Assembly: GCA_947632535.1 (NCBI GenBank)
Contig: CANRPR010000010.1
Coordinates: 1-44,864, forward strand
From: an uncultured Clostridia bacterium
Lineage (GTDB): Bacteria > Bacillota > Clostridia > TANB77 > CAG-508
Length of the DNA stretch: 44,864 bases
Reading direction: 5' to 3'
Positions 33,133 through 44,864 of the stretch are shown here, piece after piece. The notes under the pieces were generated by a model. It did no database searches. It was given only the letters and a program-made list of their open reading frames with translations, and was not told where the DNA came from. How positions within the stretch are numbered: position 1 is the stretch's first letter; every line of letters begins with the position of its first letter. Both the position numbers and the translations under genes were made by a program.

Positions 33133-33562
33133 TTTATGCCACCGTTACCGGTTGAAATTTCCGCATATTGTTACTATTATTAACATCGTTATTTTTATTA
33201 TCAGAATTAAAAGCTTCCATAACTTTTCCAACACTAAACAATTTTATGTACTGTTCAACTTTTTCCTTACGGCTTTCCTTTAAATAGGGTTTTAATGAGA
33301 GCAATAAATTTGCACGAGGGTCATTTTTGGTATCATTCATTTTATCCATAATCTTTTTGATTTTAAAAATCATGTCCATATCAATATTAAAGTTATTAGA
33401 ATTTTCGGAGTTATTACTGGTATTAGAGATATTATCAGTGCTTGTATTATTTTCATTAGCATTCATATTTTTAAACATATTTGCAAAATTGGACAACATT
33501 TCAGGATTAATATTAAAATTACTATTATTATCCAAAGTACAACCTCCTATTTCTATATCCAT
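33129..33562 (-). CDS. Asn-rich hypothetical protein needing two successive +1 recodings at CGG (33163-33161 and 33150-33148, minus strand)
   Basis: Minus-strand reading AAC-AAT-ATG-CGGA-AAT-TTC-AAC-CGGT-AAC-GGT-GGC-ATA-AAA-TGA = ...NNM-G-NFN-G-NGGIK*, stop overlapping the next ATG. Unshifted reading ends ...NNMRKFQPVTVA*. Confidence 0.65.
33147..33150 (-). other. CGGT +1 recoding site 2 (Gly) in minus-strand Asn-rich gene
   Basis: TTC-AAC-CGGT-AAC-GGT; without the second shift the next codon is TAA. Confidence 0.65.
33160..33163 (-). other. CGGA +1 recoding site 1 (Gly) in minus-strand Asn-rich gene
   Basis: AAT-ATG-CGGA-AAT-TTC. Confidence 0.65.
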
Positions 33563-33666
33563 TTTATCCTTTTATATAGTATATTCAATACAGGAAAAAA
33601 TGTTACTAATTTTATTGATGGAATGTTGATAATAGAAAAATAAGAAATAAGACAGTTATTCAAATT

Positions 33667-33702
33667 CCCCCCAAGTTACCCCCTAAGTTACCCCCCAAGT
33701 TG
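33667..33702 (+). repeat. Short C-rich tandem repeat (cccccaagtta-like unit x3)
   Basis: ccccccaagtta-ccccctaagtta-ccccccaagttg; conspicuous in an AT-rich region. Confidence 0.8.
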
Positions 33703-33993
33703 AAAATATAGAAAAAATAATTTCAAAATTTTGTAGTAATTGTGTCTCCATCTGGGTAAAATGTCCAAAAAAGAGGCAATCCCCAGCGTGATAGACAAAA
33801 TGCGACAAAGTTGTAATAAAAACTTAATATACAAGTTATAATGTGAAATTTGTTTTCAATAATACCTTCCGTAAAAGACAAAAGAGGAAGTTACCATAAA
33901 ATTTTTTTAGAAAAAATCTAAAAAAACATTGAAAAAACGGTAAAAAAATAGTATAATATAGAAGATAATGTAAAAATAATAGGAGGAAATTTT

Positions 33994-36900
33994 ATGAACA
34001 AAAAAATTATTAGTAAATTATTAGCTACAATGTTAGTTATAACATTAACTTTTGCTAATGTTTTGCTGCTAGGAGATTATGCCAGCAAAGCCTTTGCAAC
34101 AGACGCAAATTTCGAAAATCAGCCAATTGTAACTAACAATGCAAATGTAGAATTTGATGCATATTATATAGACGAATCTGGAAATAAAATGCATTCAGTA
34201 AAGGAAGATATAAACTCAGAAGATTTAATACTATATCTATATGCAAAGGTAAGGAATGGTTACTTAAAAGGAATAAAAATAAACATGTTTGGTAACGAAG
34301 AAAGTGAAAGTACAAACTTTACCATATCAAACAATACCGATAATTTAACAATGGTTGAGAGTATTGATGTAAATACAAATACCATAAAGCTAAAACAACT
34401 AGATAATGGGACAGAAGTTGTAATAAAAGTTCCTACTTATGCAAATAAAAATGATGTGTATGATATTGCAAACTTTAATAAACAAAATAATATTAAAATA
34501 ACAGCAACATACATAGATAATGAAGGTAAGGAAATTCCTATAGAAAAAACTGTAAAAACAAATGTTGAATGGACAGCTAATGCAGAACCAGTTTTAGAAC
34601 AAGAAGTTTTAAAAGTTGCGAACTTACCAGAGTATGTAAATATGCAATTAAATGACCCAGCAGAAGAAACAACAACTGAATCATCAACAGTAGTAGCTGG
34701 AATGATGTTGCAAACTAAATTAAGAACTGGAGTAAACAACAATAACTTACCAATCCAAGAAACTAATATTAATGTAGAAGTACCAACAATCGATGGAATA
34801 AAACCAGTAGCAGTTACAGTAATAGCAAATCAAACAAAAGCAACAAACGGCAAAAATGGTTACGAGTTTGGTACGAATAATTGGAGCTACAATAATGAAA
34901 CTGGAATACTAACTATAAATGTGAAAAATGAACCAGTAGAAAATAAAATTTCTTGGGACAAAAATAACAAAGATGAATATATAGTAACATATATTTATCC
35001 ACAAGATGTACTAGCAAAAGTTGAACCAGAGTTACAAGTACCACAAAAAGCTGAATTAAATATGACAGTATACGGTTCAAACTTGCAACAAATAAACATG
35101 CAACAAGAAATGTTAATAAATCTTGCAGAACAAAAAGGAAATATAATTTCTAGTGCAACAACAAATAGTATGGAGCAACTAAGCAAAGGATATTTCTATT
35201 CACACATTGACAAAAACACAGAATATACTCTAACAAATTTTGTACAAATTGCAAATAAAAATTTAGTAGATAGTGTAATAATAGAAAACAAATATGACGA
35301 ACTATTGTCAGGCGAGGAAGAAAATATTATAGCAACATCATTAGAAAATTACTCAACATATAGTATGATACAAATTAAAAAAGAAATATTTGACACTATA
35401 CTTGGTGAAGAAGGATATTTAGAAATATACAATGCAAATGGAAACTTGATATATACTATTAATAAAGACACAACAGTAGAAAATGGAAATTACATATATA
35501 AATATGAAGAAAATAATAATAGTATAACAATAAAAACCTCAAAACCAATTGCAGAAGGAAACTTAATAATACAAAATGTAAAAACTGTAAACTCTAATAC
35601 AAACTTTACAGCAGAACAAATAGCAAGTTATAACAAATTAAAAACAAATTCAGTGGCAAAATTAATGTATAAAGAACAAGAATTATCTGCAATAGAAAAT
35701 AGCAATAATATAGCATTAATAGAGCCACAAACAAAAATAGAAGCAGAAATTAGTCAGAAAGATATATCTACAATAGTAGAAAACAAAAATGTACAAATAA
35801 AAACAATACTTAAAACAAATGACGAAACATGTATGTTATACGAAAACCCAGTAATACAAGTAGAATTGCCAAACTATATAGAAGACATTTCACTTAATAG
35901 TATCACACTAGGTTATGACGAGGAATTAATATATGATAGTTCAAAAGTAAGTATAACAACAAATGAAAATGGAAATAAAGTTGTAACAATAGTATTAACT
36001 GGAAAAGATACAGACTACAATTTTGATAATGTATCTAAAGGTGCTAACCTTGTTATAGATGCAAACTTGACAGTTAAAAAATTAACACCAACAACAAATT
36101 CAAATATAAATGTTAGTGTACAAAACAATAATGGTAGTGGTCAAGTAGCAAATGCACAAATTCCAGTAACAGCAGTAGCACCAGTAGGTGTTGTAGCAAC
36201 TACACAAATAAGCGGATATAATGAACAAAATACAAAAGCAATGGCATTAAATGGACAAGATCAAACAGTAAAACTACCTGTTAAAGCTGTTGCAAAAGTT
36301 GCAAATGTAGAAATGAACATTATTAACAACTATAACAATGTATGCAAAAATATTTCTATACTAGGAAGCATTCCATATAATGTAGCAAAACTTAATTCTC
36401 CAATTACAATTAATGGGGTAAATTCAGAAAATGTTGTAGTATATTACTCAAGTAATGAAAATGCTACAAAAGATTTAAATGTTGCAGAAAATGGATGGAC
36501 AACAGCTATTGAAAATATAGCAGAAGCAAAATCATATTTAGTAGTAATTAATGGATACGAAATGACTACAGGTCAAAATATAGTAGCAGGATATAACTTA
36601 TTAATACCTGAAAATCTAGGATATAATATAGAAGACAAATTAACATATACAGTATATTATGATAATGTAACAGAAGAACAAACAATTAAAGATTATACTA
36701 ATGCAGCAAGGACAATAATGACAACGGGAGCTGGACCAGAATTAAGTGTGGCTATAAAATCTAATGTTGAAAATGGTGCAGAAGTAAAAGAAGGAAGCGA
36801 AATAAAATATACAGTAAGTGTTACAAATACTGGAAAAACAGCAGTAGAGAATGTAACAGCTATAGGAACTATTCCAGAAGGTACAAAGTATTTTACATAT

Positions 36901-39024
36901 TTAGGAACAGGTTCAAAAGTTAAGAATTTTGACGAAAAAATGACAGAGTATTCTGAAAAAATTGCTTCAATTGCACCAGGTGAGACTAAAACAATAGAAT
37001 ATTCAGTTTGGGTTAAATCATTAGAAAAAATCTTGGCAATACCAGAAGATCCATCTGAATATGAAAGAGAAGATTATGAGTTTGAAGAAGTTCTACAAGA
37101 AGGAGTACTAGAAGCAAGTGCAAAAGCAGTTGTAGAAGGATTCGAAGAAGAATTCAAATCCGGAACTATTACAAATAAATCTGTTGAAGGATACATGAAT
37201 GTATCATTAGATAAAGTAGTAGGTGCAGATGTAATGGCAGAAGGCGAAAGTTTGCAATATAATATATATGTAGAAAATGTTAATAAAAATGTAAAAAGAG
37301 ATGTAGTTGTAACTTTAGATTTACCTTTGGAAGTAAAATATAATTCTTCATCTGAGGGAGGCATTTACGATGCAGATAATCATCGAGTAATCTGGAATTT
37401 AGGCAGTATGGAAGAAGGAGAATATGTAAATATAAAAGTTTATATGAGAATTGCAGATTTACCTGAAGGAGTAACAGATAGAACAATTACAAATAAAGCA
37501 ATAGTTAGAACAGCAGATAGAGAAATGGAAACTGGAGAAGTAACAATAAATATTAAAAAAGCATCTTTATCAATACAATTATCAACAGACGCTAAAAACG
37601 AAGTTGCTGTTGGAGATACAATGCACTATAATATAAAAGTTCAAAATAATGGTGGAGGAGATAATTCAAATATAGCAATAGGAGATACTTTACCAGAAGG
37701 CTTAATATATAATGGCTCAAAATATACATATAATGGAACAACTTATAGTAATAATTCTGGAAATGGTAGTAACATAAGTATTAGAATACCATCATTATCT
37801 TCAGGAGAATCAGTAGAAATAGATGCAGAAGTAAAGGTAAAAGAACTAGAACAAGGTGAAAGTTCTAGACAAATAAAAAATATTGCAACAGTTTATTCAA
37901 AAGAGGTTGAGCAGATTTCTTCTAATGAAGTAACAAATACAATAGTTAATAAAGGTGGAACTACAAGCGATGATCCATCAACAGGCGGAGAATATATTGA
38001 AGGAACACATAAAATTACAGGTACAGCATGGCTTGACGAAAATAAAAATGGTGTAAAAGATGAAGGAGAACAAAAATTATCTAACATAACTGTAATGTTA
38101 ATTGATGCTACTTCAGGACAAGTTGTAAAGGATACAAAAACTGGTACAGAGAAAAAACAAACTACAACACAAGATGGAACATATAATTTCTCAAATATAG
38201 AAAATGGAAAATATATAGTAGCTTTCTTATACGATAATGTAAACTATAATTTAGCAGAGTACAAGAAAGATGGAGTACTAGATACTAAAAATTCAGATGT
38301 AATTTCAACAAGTGTTAATTTAGATGGAACTGCTAAACCAGCAGCAGCTTCAGATATAATTGAAATTACTAATGAAGATGCAAGTAATATTGATATGGGA
38401 TTGGTATTAAAAAGCAAATTTAACTTGACATTGGATAAATCTATATCAAAAGTAACGGTAAAAGGTGCAAAACAAACAAAAACATATGACTATGCAAATA
38501 CAAAACTTGCAAAAGTAGATTTAGATGGAAAAACAGCAGCAGGTACAGTTGTGGTTGTAGAATACAAAATAGTGGTATCTAATATAAGTGATATAGCTGG
38601 ATATGCTAAAAAAGTAGCGGATTATGTTCCAAGTGATATGAAATTTAGCTCAGAATTGAATAAAGATTGGTATACATCTGATAATGGAACATTATACAAC
38701 TCAAGTTTAGCAAATGCAGTAATTGAACCAGGACAAACAAAAGAGTTAACTTTAGTGTTAACAAAAACAATGACAGCAGATAATTTTGGAATAGTTAATA
38801 ATAGGGCAGAAATATATGAGGCATATAACGACTTAGGAATAGCAGATGAGGATTCTACTCCAGCAAATAAAGTAGACGGAGAAAATGACATGAGTAGCGC
38901 AGATTTAATTTTAGGACCAAAGACTGGAGAAGTGATAGTTTATATGGCATTAACAGTAACTTTAATAGTAGGTTTTGCAGTAGGAATATATTTTATAAAA
39001 AGAAAAGTTTTAACCAGAGTGTAA
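33994..39024 (+). CDS. Giant cell-surface protein: signal peptide, DUF11-like repeats, SdrD B-like domain, C-terminal TM with GPKTG sortase-like motif
   Basis: VSVTNTGKTAVENVTAIGTIPEGT, VQNNGGGDNSNIAIGDTLPEGL (DUF11-like); ITGTAWLDENKNGVKDEGEQKLSNITVMLID (SdrD B-like); LILGPKTGEVIVYMALTVTLIVGFAVGIYFIKRK. No in-frame CGG in 1676 codons. Confidence 0.88.
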   Translation: MNKKIISKLLATMLVITLTFANVLLLGDYASKAFATDANFENQPIVTNNANVEFDAYYIDESGNKMHSVKEDINSEDLILYLYAKVRNGYLKGIKINMFGNEESESTNFTISNNTDNLTMVESIDVNTNTIKLKQLDNGTEVVIKVPTYANKNDVYDIANFNKQNNIKITATYIDNEGKEIPIEKTVKTNVEWTANAEPVLEQEVLKVANLPEYVNMQLNDPAEETTTESSTVVAGMMLQTKLRTGVNNNNLPIQETNINVEVPTIDGIKPVAVTVIANQTKATNGKNGYEFGTNNWSYNNETGILTINVKNEPVENKISWDKNNKDEYIVTYIYPQDVLAKVEPELQVPQKAELNMTVYGSNLQQINMQQEMLINLAEQKGNIISSATTNSMEQLSKGYFYSHIDKNTEYTLTNFVQIANKNLVDSVIIENKYDELLSGEEENIIATSLENYSTYSMIQIKKEIFDTILGEEGYLEIYNANGNLIYTINKDTTVENGNYIYKYEENNNSITIKTSKPIAEGNLIIQNVKTVNSNTNFTAEQIASYNKLKTNSVAKLMYKEQELSAIENSNNIALIEPQTKIEAEISQKDISTIVENKNVQIKTILKTNDETCMLYENPVIQVELPNYIEDISLNSITLGYDEELIYDSSKVSITTNENGNKVVTIVLTGKDTDYNFDNVSKGANLVIDANLTVKKLTPTTNSNINVSVQNNNGSGQVANAQIPVTAVAPVGVVATTQISGYNEQNTKAMALNGQDQTVKLPVKAVAKVANVEMNIINNYNNVCKNISILGSIPYNVAKLNSPITINGVNSENVVVYYSSNENATKDLNVAENGWTTAIENIAEAKSYLVVINGYEMTTGQNIVAGYNLLIPENLGYNIEDKLTYTVYYDNVTEEQTIKDYTNAARTIMTTGAGPELSVAIKSNVENGAEVKEGSEIKYTVSVTNTGKTAVENVTAIGTIPEGTKYFTYLGTGSKVKNFDEKMTEYSEKIASIAPGETKTIEYSVWVKSLEKILAIPEDPSEYEREDYEFEEVLQEGVLEASAKAVVEGFEEEFKSGTITNKSVEGYMNVSLDKVVGADVMAEGESLQYNIYVENVNKNVKRDVVVTLDLPLEVKYNSSSEGGIYDADNHRVIWNLGSMEEGEYVNIKVYMRIADLPEGVTDRTITNKAIVRTADREMETGEVTINIKKASLSIQLSTDAKNEVAVGDTMHYNIKVQNNGGGDNSNIAIGDTLPEGLIYNGSKYTYNGTTYSNNSGNGSNISIRIPSLSSGESVEIDAEVKVKELEQGESSRQIKNIATVYSKEVEQISSNEVTNTIVNKGGTTSDDPSTGGEYIEGTHKITGTAWLDENKNGVKDEGEQKLSNITVMLIDATSGQVVKDTKTGTEKKQTTTQDGTYNFSNIENGKYIVAFLYDNVNYNLAEYKKDGVLDTKNSDVISTSVNLDGTAKPAAASDIIEITNEDASNIDMGLVLKSKFNLTLDKSISKVTVKGAKQTKTYDYANTKLAKVDLDGKTAAGTVVVVEYKIVVSNISDIAGYAKKVADYVPSDMKFSSELNKDWYTSDNGTLYNSSLANAVIEPGQTKELTLVLTKTMTADNFGIVNNRAEIYEAYNDLGIADEDSTPANKVDGENDMSSADLILGPKTGEVIVYMALTVTLIVGFAVGIYFIKRKVLTRV

Positions 39025-39048
39025 TAAATAAGGAAAGGAGGTAGAAAA

Positions 39049-42000
39049 ATGAGTAGATTTAAAAATATGAAAAAATTAGTTATAGCATTAATAGTAACGG
39101 CAGGAATATTGATAAGTGGACAAGCCTTTGCGGATGACGATTTTGGAGAATTCGCAATGGAAATTAGAAAAGGAGAATATACTTTATCTGACCATCGTTT
39201 TGTACCACAGCATTTGGGTGGCTATAGTGGAACTTGGTTTTGTATACAAGGTCATGGTTCTTTTAGTGCAACTATGGAGAGATATGATGGCGATGGAAAT
39301 GAGTATACTTCTGGATATAAAACATCTACATTTTGGGGACATGAGGATATAGATCCACCTTGGGAAGGTAAGAAAACTGCTATGAAATACTATTGGGATG
39401 GAGATGTGACACATTTAGAGGCTTTTCAGGATTCAGCATATATCTTTGCAAGTACTGATGGAAAGTTAAACTTCTTGCGGAAGCAATGCGCAGTTTGCAA
39501 TTTGGGCATCTTCTATAAATAGAGGAACTGCAGAATCTCCTAATGCGCTGGCAAATGAAGCAGCTGCATATTTAGATTTTTATAATAGAATACATGATCC
39601 TTATGTTGTGCCAGATTCGATTCCTGTAGGAGACGAAGTAACTGGTGGAAATGGAGAAGAAGGAACAGTAGTAGATGCGAAGGATAATGCAGACTTCTTT
39701 ATACAGAGTTTAGTGGCTGGAGCTGTTGCATCAAATAATAATTTAGATCCTAATAAGTATGATACAGCTGAAAAATTTAAAGATGCACTTATGGAAGCAA
39801 TTAAAGACCAAGTTAGTGGATGGAGTAGTGCTGATACACAAAAGTTGAATGATTATATTGACCGAAGTTATAATAATGGTTCACTAAGAAATAAAAATTT
39901 AAATGCTCTTAAAGATCTTAATTTTAGTATGCAAGAGATTGAAGATTATGTTTTAGATAGTAGAATGCATGAGTGGGATATGACAGAAGCACGTTTTGTA
40001 TTAGAAATTAAAAAATTCTATCAACAAAAAGCTTTAGAGTTATATAATCAAGGAAAAAGAAAATTAAAATCTATAACCACTGAAGAGGCAGATGCATTAG
40101 AATATTTTGCTAGAGAACATTATTGGAATAATGTTGAACAAGTAGGTACTGTACGAAAAAGTGTTGATGAATCTAAACATAATTCTAAAGTCGGAGCTAC
40201 TTTAGGTGTTAATTATGAAAATCTTGAAACAAAGTTAAAAAACAGTAGTTATAACTCACCTTGGAATTATGACGAAACTACATTCTGTTCACATGTAATT
40301 CAACTTTATCAAAATGGAAATATTACTCTTAATGAAGATGAAAAAGCTGCAATTACAAAACTAGCTAAAAGATATTATCATGACCATGTAATTATTGAAA
40401 ACGGAAGTAGAAAAGAATATGTGCGTGTTGGAGTTATAAATGGAAAATATAATTCGACTATGGTAGCAAAAAGTAGTGATTCAGATGGAGTTGCCAGAGT
40501 AAGTTATACACAAGATGCTAGTATAGAAAGTATTGGAGAAAATATCAAAACTCAGCAGATATTTAGTCTTGATTCAAATGAAAATAAGCAAGTAGAAACA
40601 ACAAAAGTGGTTGATAGTATTGGAACTTCTTCAACACCTCAGACTATTGCAAATACAACCGCGACAGGTTCTGATTGCTTTGCAGAAAAATTAAAGGTTA
40701 ATTCGAAAAAGGAAGATATTAATGTTATTGTTGAAAATAGAGGTAATGGAACATATATAGTTGGTCCTTTGAACATGAGTTATGAAGTGGGAGAATTTAA
40801 CGGAGAAAATATATTTAGTTGGATTGAAAATATAAGGATATTAGATAAAAACAACAATTACATTACAGATCTTCTTAATGGGGATTTAAGGATTTTAAAT
40901 GACAATAAGCAAAAAATAGATAATAATATGTTTGATACCGGAAGTATGAGTGTAAAATACATAAATGCTCCACATAGTAATGAAGATTTTTATATTGAAT
41001 TTCATTCTAAAGCTGATAACTTGGAAATATCAGTGGAAATTGACTTTGGCTATTTGGAGCGTTGTTGGGTTGAAGCCAGAATAGCAAAAGGATATAGAAC
41101 ATATTGGTCTTGGAGCAAGTCGAGTGATTCACATGATGAGCATACTGAAACTAAACATAATGAATGGACTTCTTGGGAAGAACATTGTTGTTATAAGAGT
41201 TGGTATCAATTAAGCGAGGAATGTGATAAAACTACGGTTCAAACATTACTTGAATTAATAGATGCTAAGAAAATATTTAAAACAGCAAAATTATCAATAC
41301 CATTTTCTAAGAAACCAGACCAACCTGGTCCAGACGAAAAAATAAAATTGGAAATGGATATTAGTGGAAGAGTTTTCTTAGATATGGGAATGGGTAAGGC
41401 AAATGAAACTAATAATATGCTTGATAGTGGTGAAGAATTAGATGGTATAGATGTACATTTATATGACAAAACACTAGGTAGAGAGGTTGAAACACAAGTA
41501 ACTGCAAATGGCGGTAAATATTGCTTTAAAGATAAGAATGCTATGCATATTTATGAAGTTAGATTCTGGTATAATGGAATGTTATACACAAATGTTGAAG
41601 CCCATAGTTGGAATTCTGACGGAAGAGTACGTAGTAATGGTCAACAGGATTATATCTATTCAGTTGCTGCTGAAAATAGTAATGAGAGAAATGCATTAAA
41701 TAACCTATTTTCACATATTGACTCTTACCCAGGAAACTATGCAAATGGTAAAGTATTTAGGCAAGATGAGGTAACTGATTTATTCAAGGCTGTTGCTTAT
41801 GCAAAAGGAAATGACGGAGTTATACCTGGTGCTGAAAAACGTCAATTCGTTAGAGATTGCCGAATATGTGCTTATACCATTGACGAATACTCAAGAATGA
41901 ATGCATTTATTGTTAAGGTTAATAAAGAAACTGTATTAACTACAACTTATTATGAAATTGATTATGAAGTAAACAATGTTAACTTAGGTATTAAAGCTAG

Positions 42001-44698
42001 ACCTACTTTTGACTTGGCACTTTATAAAGATGCTTTTGATGCAGATGTTGTAATAAATGGAAAAACACAAACATATACTTACGATGCTAGAAAAGGTTCG
42101 CAAACTGGTGGATTTACAGTTGGTATAAGTGAAAGTGATTACTTATATGGATTACGTGAGCATTACAAAAACAGTGTAAATTATTCAATGCTTAATCCAG
42201 ATCATAACCCTAGAGATAATGATCCTAATACAGGTGTTACTTGTATAAGAGATATGGAAAAGGATACATATGATTTAGATTTAAGAGCAGAAGAAATCGC
42301 GAATACGAATGTTGAGGATTATGGTGCAGAAGCGACAGATAAATTAAAAGCTAAGTATGATAAGGATTATGCATTACCATTTGAAATGTATGATTCGCTA
42401 TATGAAAGAGATAATGACATAAACGAGGATAGATTAAAAATATTTGTAACATATAAAATTACAATTACTAATCAGTCAGGTATTTGCGGAGCAGTCACTG
42501 AAATAGTCGACTATTTTGATAAGAATTATGAGTTTGTTGAGGCTTGGGAAGCTGACATCAATGGAAACAACAGAAAAGAAGTTTCTTGGAGTGACAATTC
42601 TAGATTAGACTCACATGGCAGAGATACGGAATTTAAAAATAATGATAAGTATAAGACAAAATATATACAACCTAATAGAGATATATTAGGAAATGGAGAA
42701 ACACAATATATTTTCGTTAAATTGCAAGTTTTAGGTGAAAATGACTATGATGCAGGAAATTTCTTGAAGAAAACTTTATTAGATACTACTAAAGAAGAAT
42801 CACAGAGAAAAGTTTCTTTGATAAACCTTGCAGAAATTAATGGTTATGCAACATTTAATGATAAGAGTGGAAATGGTACACCAGGATTAATAGATTCAGA
42901 CTCTAATCCAGGAAACTTTGACATTAGAGGAATTAATGAATTCAATCAAGAAAATCTTGAAAAATATAGTAGTGTGTATGAGGACGATACAAGTAAGGCA
43001 CCAACTATGATTTACCAATTACTACAGTCAAGAAGCATAGAAGGAACTGTATTTGAAGATTCAACAGGATTAGATAGCAATGTAAACTCTGGAAAAGAGA
43101 GAAAAGGAGATAGAACTCTAGATTCAGCAGACACTCCTGTGAAAGATGTTCGAGTACAATTGGTAGAAATTAAAAATGACGTAATGTATATAAGAGCAGA
43201 AACTAGAACGAATGCTGAAGGATGGTATGGATTTACTGGATTTGTTCCGGGAGATTATACTATAAGATATATTTATGGCTCAGACGATTTGACTGCAATG
43301 ACTACAGAATCTAAATGGATAAAGGGAAGCAATGCAAAATCTTACAATGGTAAGGATTTTCAAGCTACAACTTATGCAGATACTATAGGTGGTGTATCAA
43401 CAAGTCAAACATATGTGACTGATGGATGGATGTTGGATTTCTTACAAAATAAAGGAAATCAGCCAAGCATTGGAGAGACGGTTATTAAAAAATACAACTT
43501 GAATAGCGATGGTAGTGAGTTCTACTGGTTTGCTAATGATGTAGCTTCTAGATATTCTGATGCTGAAGACGATATGGCAAGACGTAATGAAATACATTTG
43601 TATTCAAGTTCACAATATGATTTACAAATTAATAACTACAAGGCAGAAGTATTTAACTCATATTTTAATGCAGCTATGCAACCAAAATATATGACAGAAG
43701 CTTACAATAGACAATTAGCAACAGAATTGGAAAATGAAACATTTGAATTTGCATATACACCTGAAATAAGTATTGAAGTTGAAAGTGCAAGAAAAACAAG
43801 TAAAGGAAATGGTAAAAACAAGGACAACGATTATAGATATAAGATTGAAAATGTCGATTTTGGTTTGGTTGAAAAACCAAAAGCTAAAATGGAATTAACT
43901 AAGAATGTATCTCATGTTAAAGTTACAACAGCAGAAGGAACGGTTGTAATTGACGGAGGAGTACAAGATGTTAACAAAGAGAATATTCAATGGATGACAA
44001 AAGGAAATAGATATTCAGATAGGATTGATAGCTTTGTATACATTATCATGGACAACGAAATTTTAAATGGTGCAGTTCTTGACATTACTTATACATTCAC
44101 AGTAACAAATACTAGTGAAATTGGTGTAGATAATAATGTAAGAGTTGTAAACTTATTAGACTATGTTGATAATGAGCTTAACTTTAATCCAAGTAAGAAT
44201 AGTGGCTGGGAAGTTGTAAAATTAAACGATGTTAAGAAGGCAGATAAGAGAGATGGTTATGATGGAAGGTCAACATTGGTTAACTTTAAAGCAGATAATG
44301 AAGAATATGAGAAAGTTGATTTGTCTAGAACTCAAACAATTATAAAAGCCACATCAGGAAATACACTATTGAATAATCTAGCACCAGGCGGCTCAGTATC
44401 ATTTGATTTAGTTTTAGATAAAACTTTAACACCAGATTCAGCAATGGAATTTGATAATATAGCAGAGATTGCAGAAATTTCAGAATCTGCTGGTGGTTAT
44501 GACCACAGTGCAGTTCCTGGTAACCAGAGACCAGAAGATGTTGAGAAAGAAACAGATAGCTATAGAGCAGAAAGAGTATTAATTAACCCACCAACAGGTA
44601 GTGCTTCATTAGTAATATACTATATAGTTGGAATTGGCGCACTAGTTGTACTAGGAGTTGGAATATTCTTAATTAAGAAGTTTGTGGTTAAGAAATAA
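39049..44698 (+). CDS. Giant cell-surface protein (~1880 aa) with SdrD B-like domains and C-terminal sortase-like NPPTG-TM-Lys tail; single gene via +1 recoding at CGG 39478-39480
   Basis: The ORF track splits it at 39522/39608. The +1 frame is open upstream to the CGG: SNAQFAIWASSINRGTAESPNALANEAAAYLDFYNRIHDPYVVPDSIP. Signal peptide in the first part, LPxTG-like tail (INPPTGSASLVIYYIVGIGALVVLGVGIFLIKKFVVKK) in the second. Confidence 0.88.
39478..39481 (+). other. CGGA +1 recoding site (Gly) in giant surface protein gene
   Basis: TTC-TTG-CGGA-AGC-AAT-GCG-CAG. Confidence 0.88.
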
Positions 44699-44738
44699 GG
44701 TAACTAATTATAAGCTAAACTAAACAATATAAACTAAT

Positions 44739-44765
44739 CAAAAAAGGGGGTACACCCCTTTTTTT
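44739..44765 (+). terminator. Terminator after giant surface protein
   Basis: aaaaaaggggg-tac-accccttttttt. Confidence 0.8.
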
Positions 44766-44864
44766 GATAAATTATAGTGATAGCATGAAAAAATCGTGAA
44801 GTGAAAATTTAAATTCCAGTTTTAAAAGATGATAAAAGATTGTAAAAGAAAGTTCTAGAATAAT

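Noticed and set aside
33757-33800. Further copy of the dispersed palindromic repeat
   Set aside because: Only a degraded fragment (aaaatgtccaaaaaagaggcaatcccc); too diverged to call as a full copy.

Overview
This is an AT-rich Firmicutes/Clostridia-like chromosomal window. It carries mostly housekeeping genes: radC-mreBCD-mrdA(PBP2)-minC, a SNF2 helicase, T-box-aspS, metK, a VanW-family protein, truA-hemW, CIRCE-hrcA-grpE-dnaK-dnaJ, a two-component system, ruvA-rarA and TauE/SafE transporters. It also carries two pilin-like proteins with a formylglycine-enzyme/C-type-lectin-like C-terminus and two giant Gram-positive surface proteins. The main observation is recoding at CGG. Every in-frame CGG codon I found in the window (8 sites in 7 genes, both strands) sits where the reading frame must move +1. 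At each site the four bases CGGN (6x CGGA, 2x CGGT) take the place of one glycine codon (C-GGN). With this rule, radC, truA, hemW, a TauE permease and a ~1.9-kaa surface protein become intact. The C-terminus of a pilin-like protein becomes the canonical ...GFRPVL.. ending. A minus-strand gene needs two successive CGG shifts and then ends in a classic ATGA overlap with the next gene. Dozens of out-of-frame CGG trinucleotides (e.g. AGC-GGA, GCG-GAT) cause no disruption, and I found no in-frame CGG read as ordinary Arg. This suggests genome-wide +1 frameshifting or quadruplet decoding of CGGN as Gly, perhaps by a tRNA-Gly with an expanded UCCG-type anticodon. No candidate tRNA is visible in this window. 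All scans were by eye and need computational confirmation.
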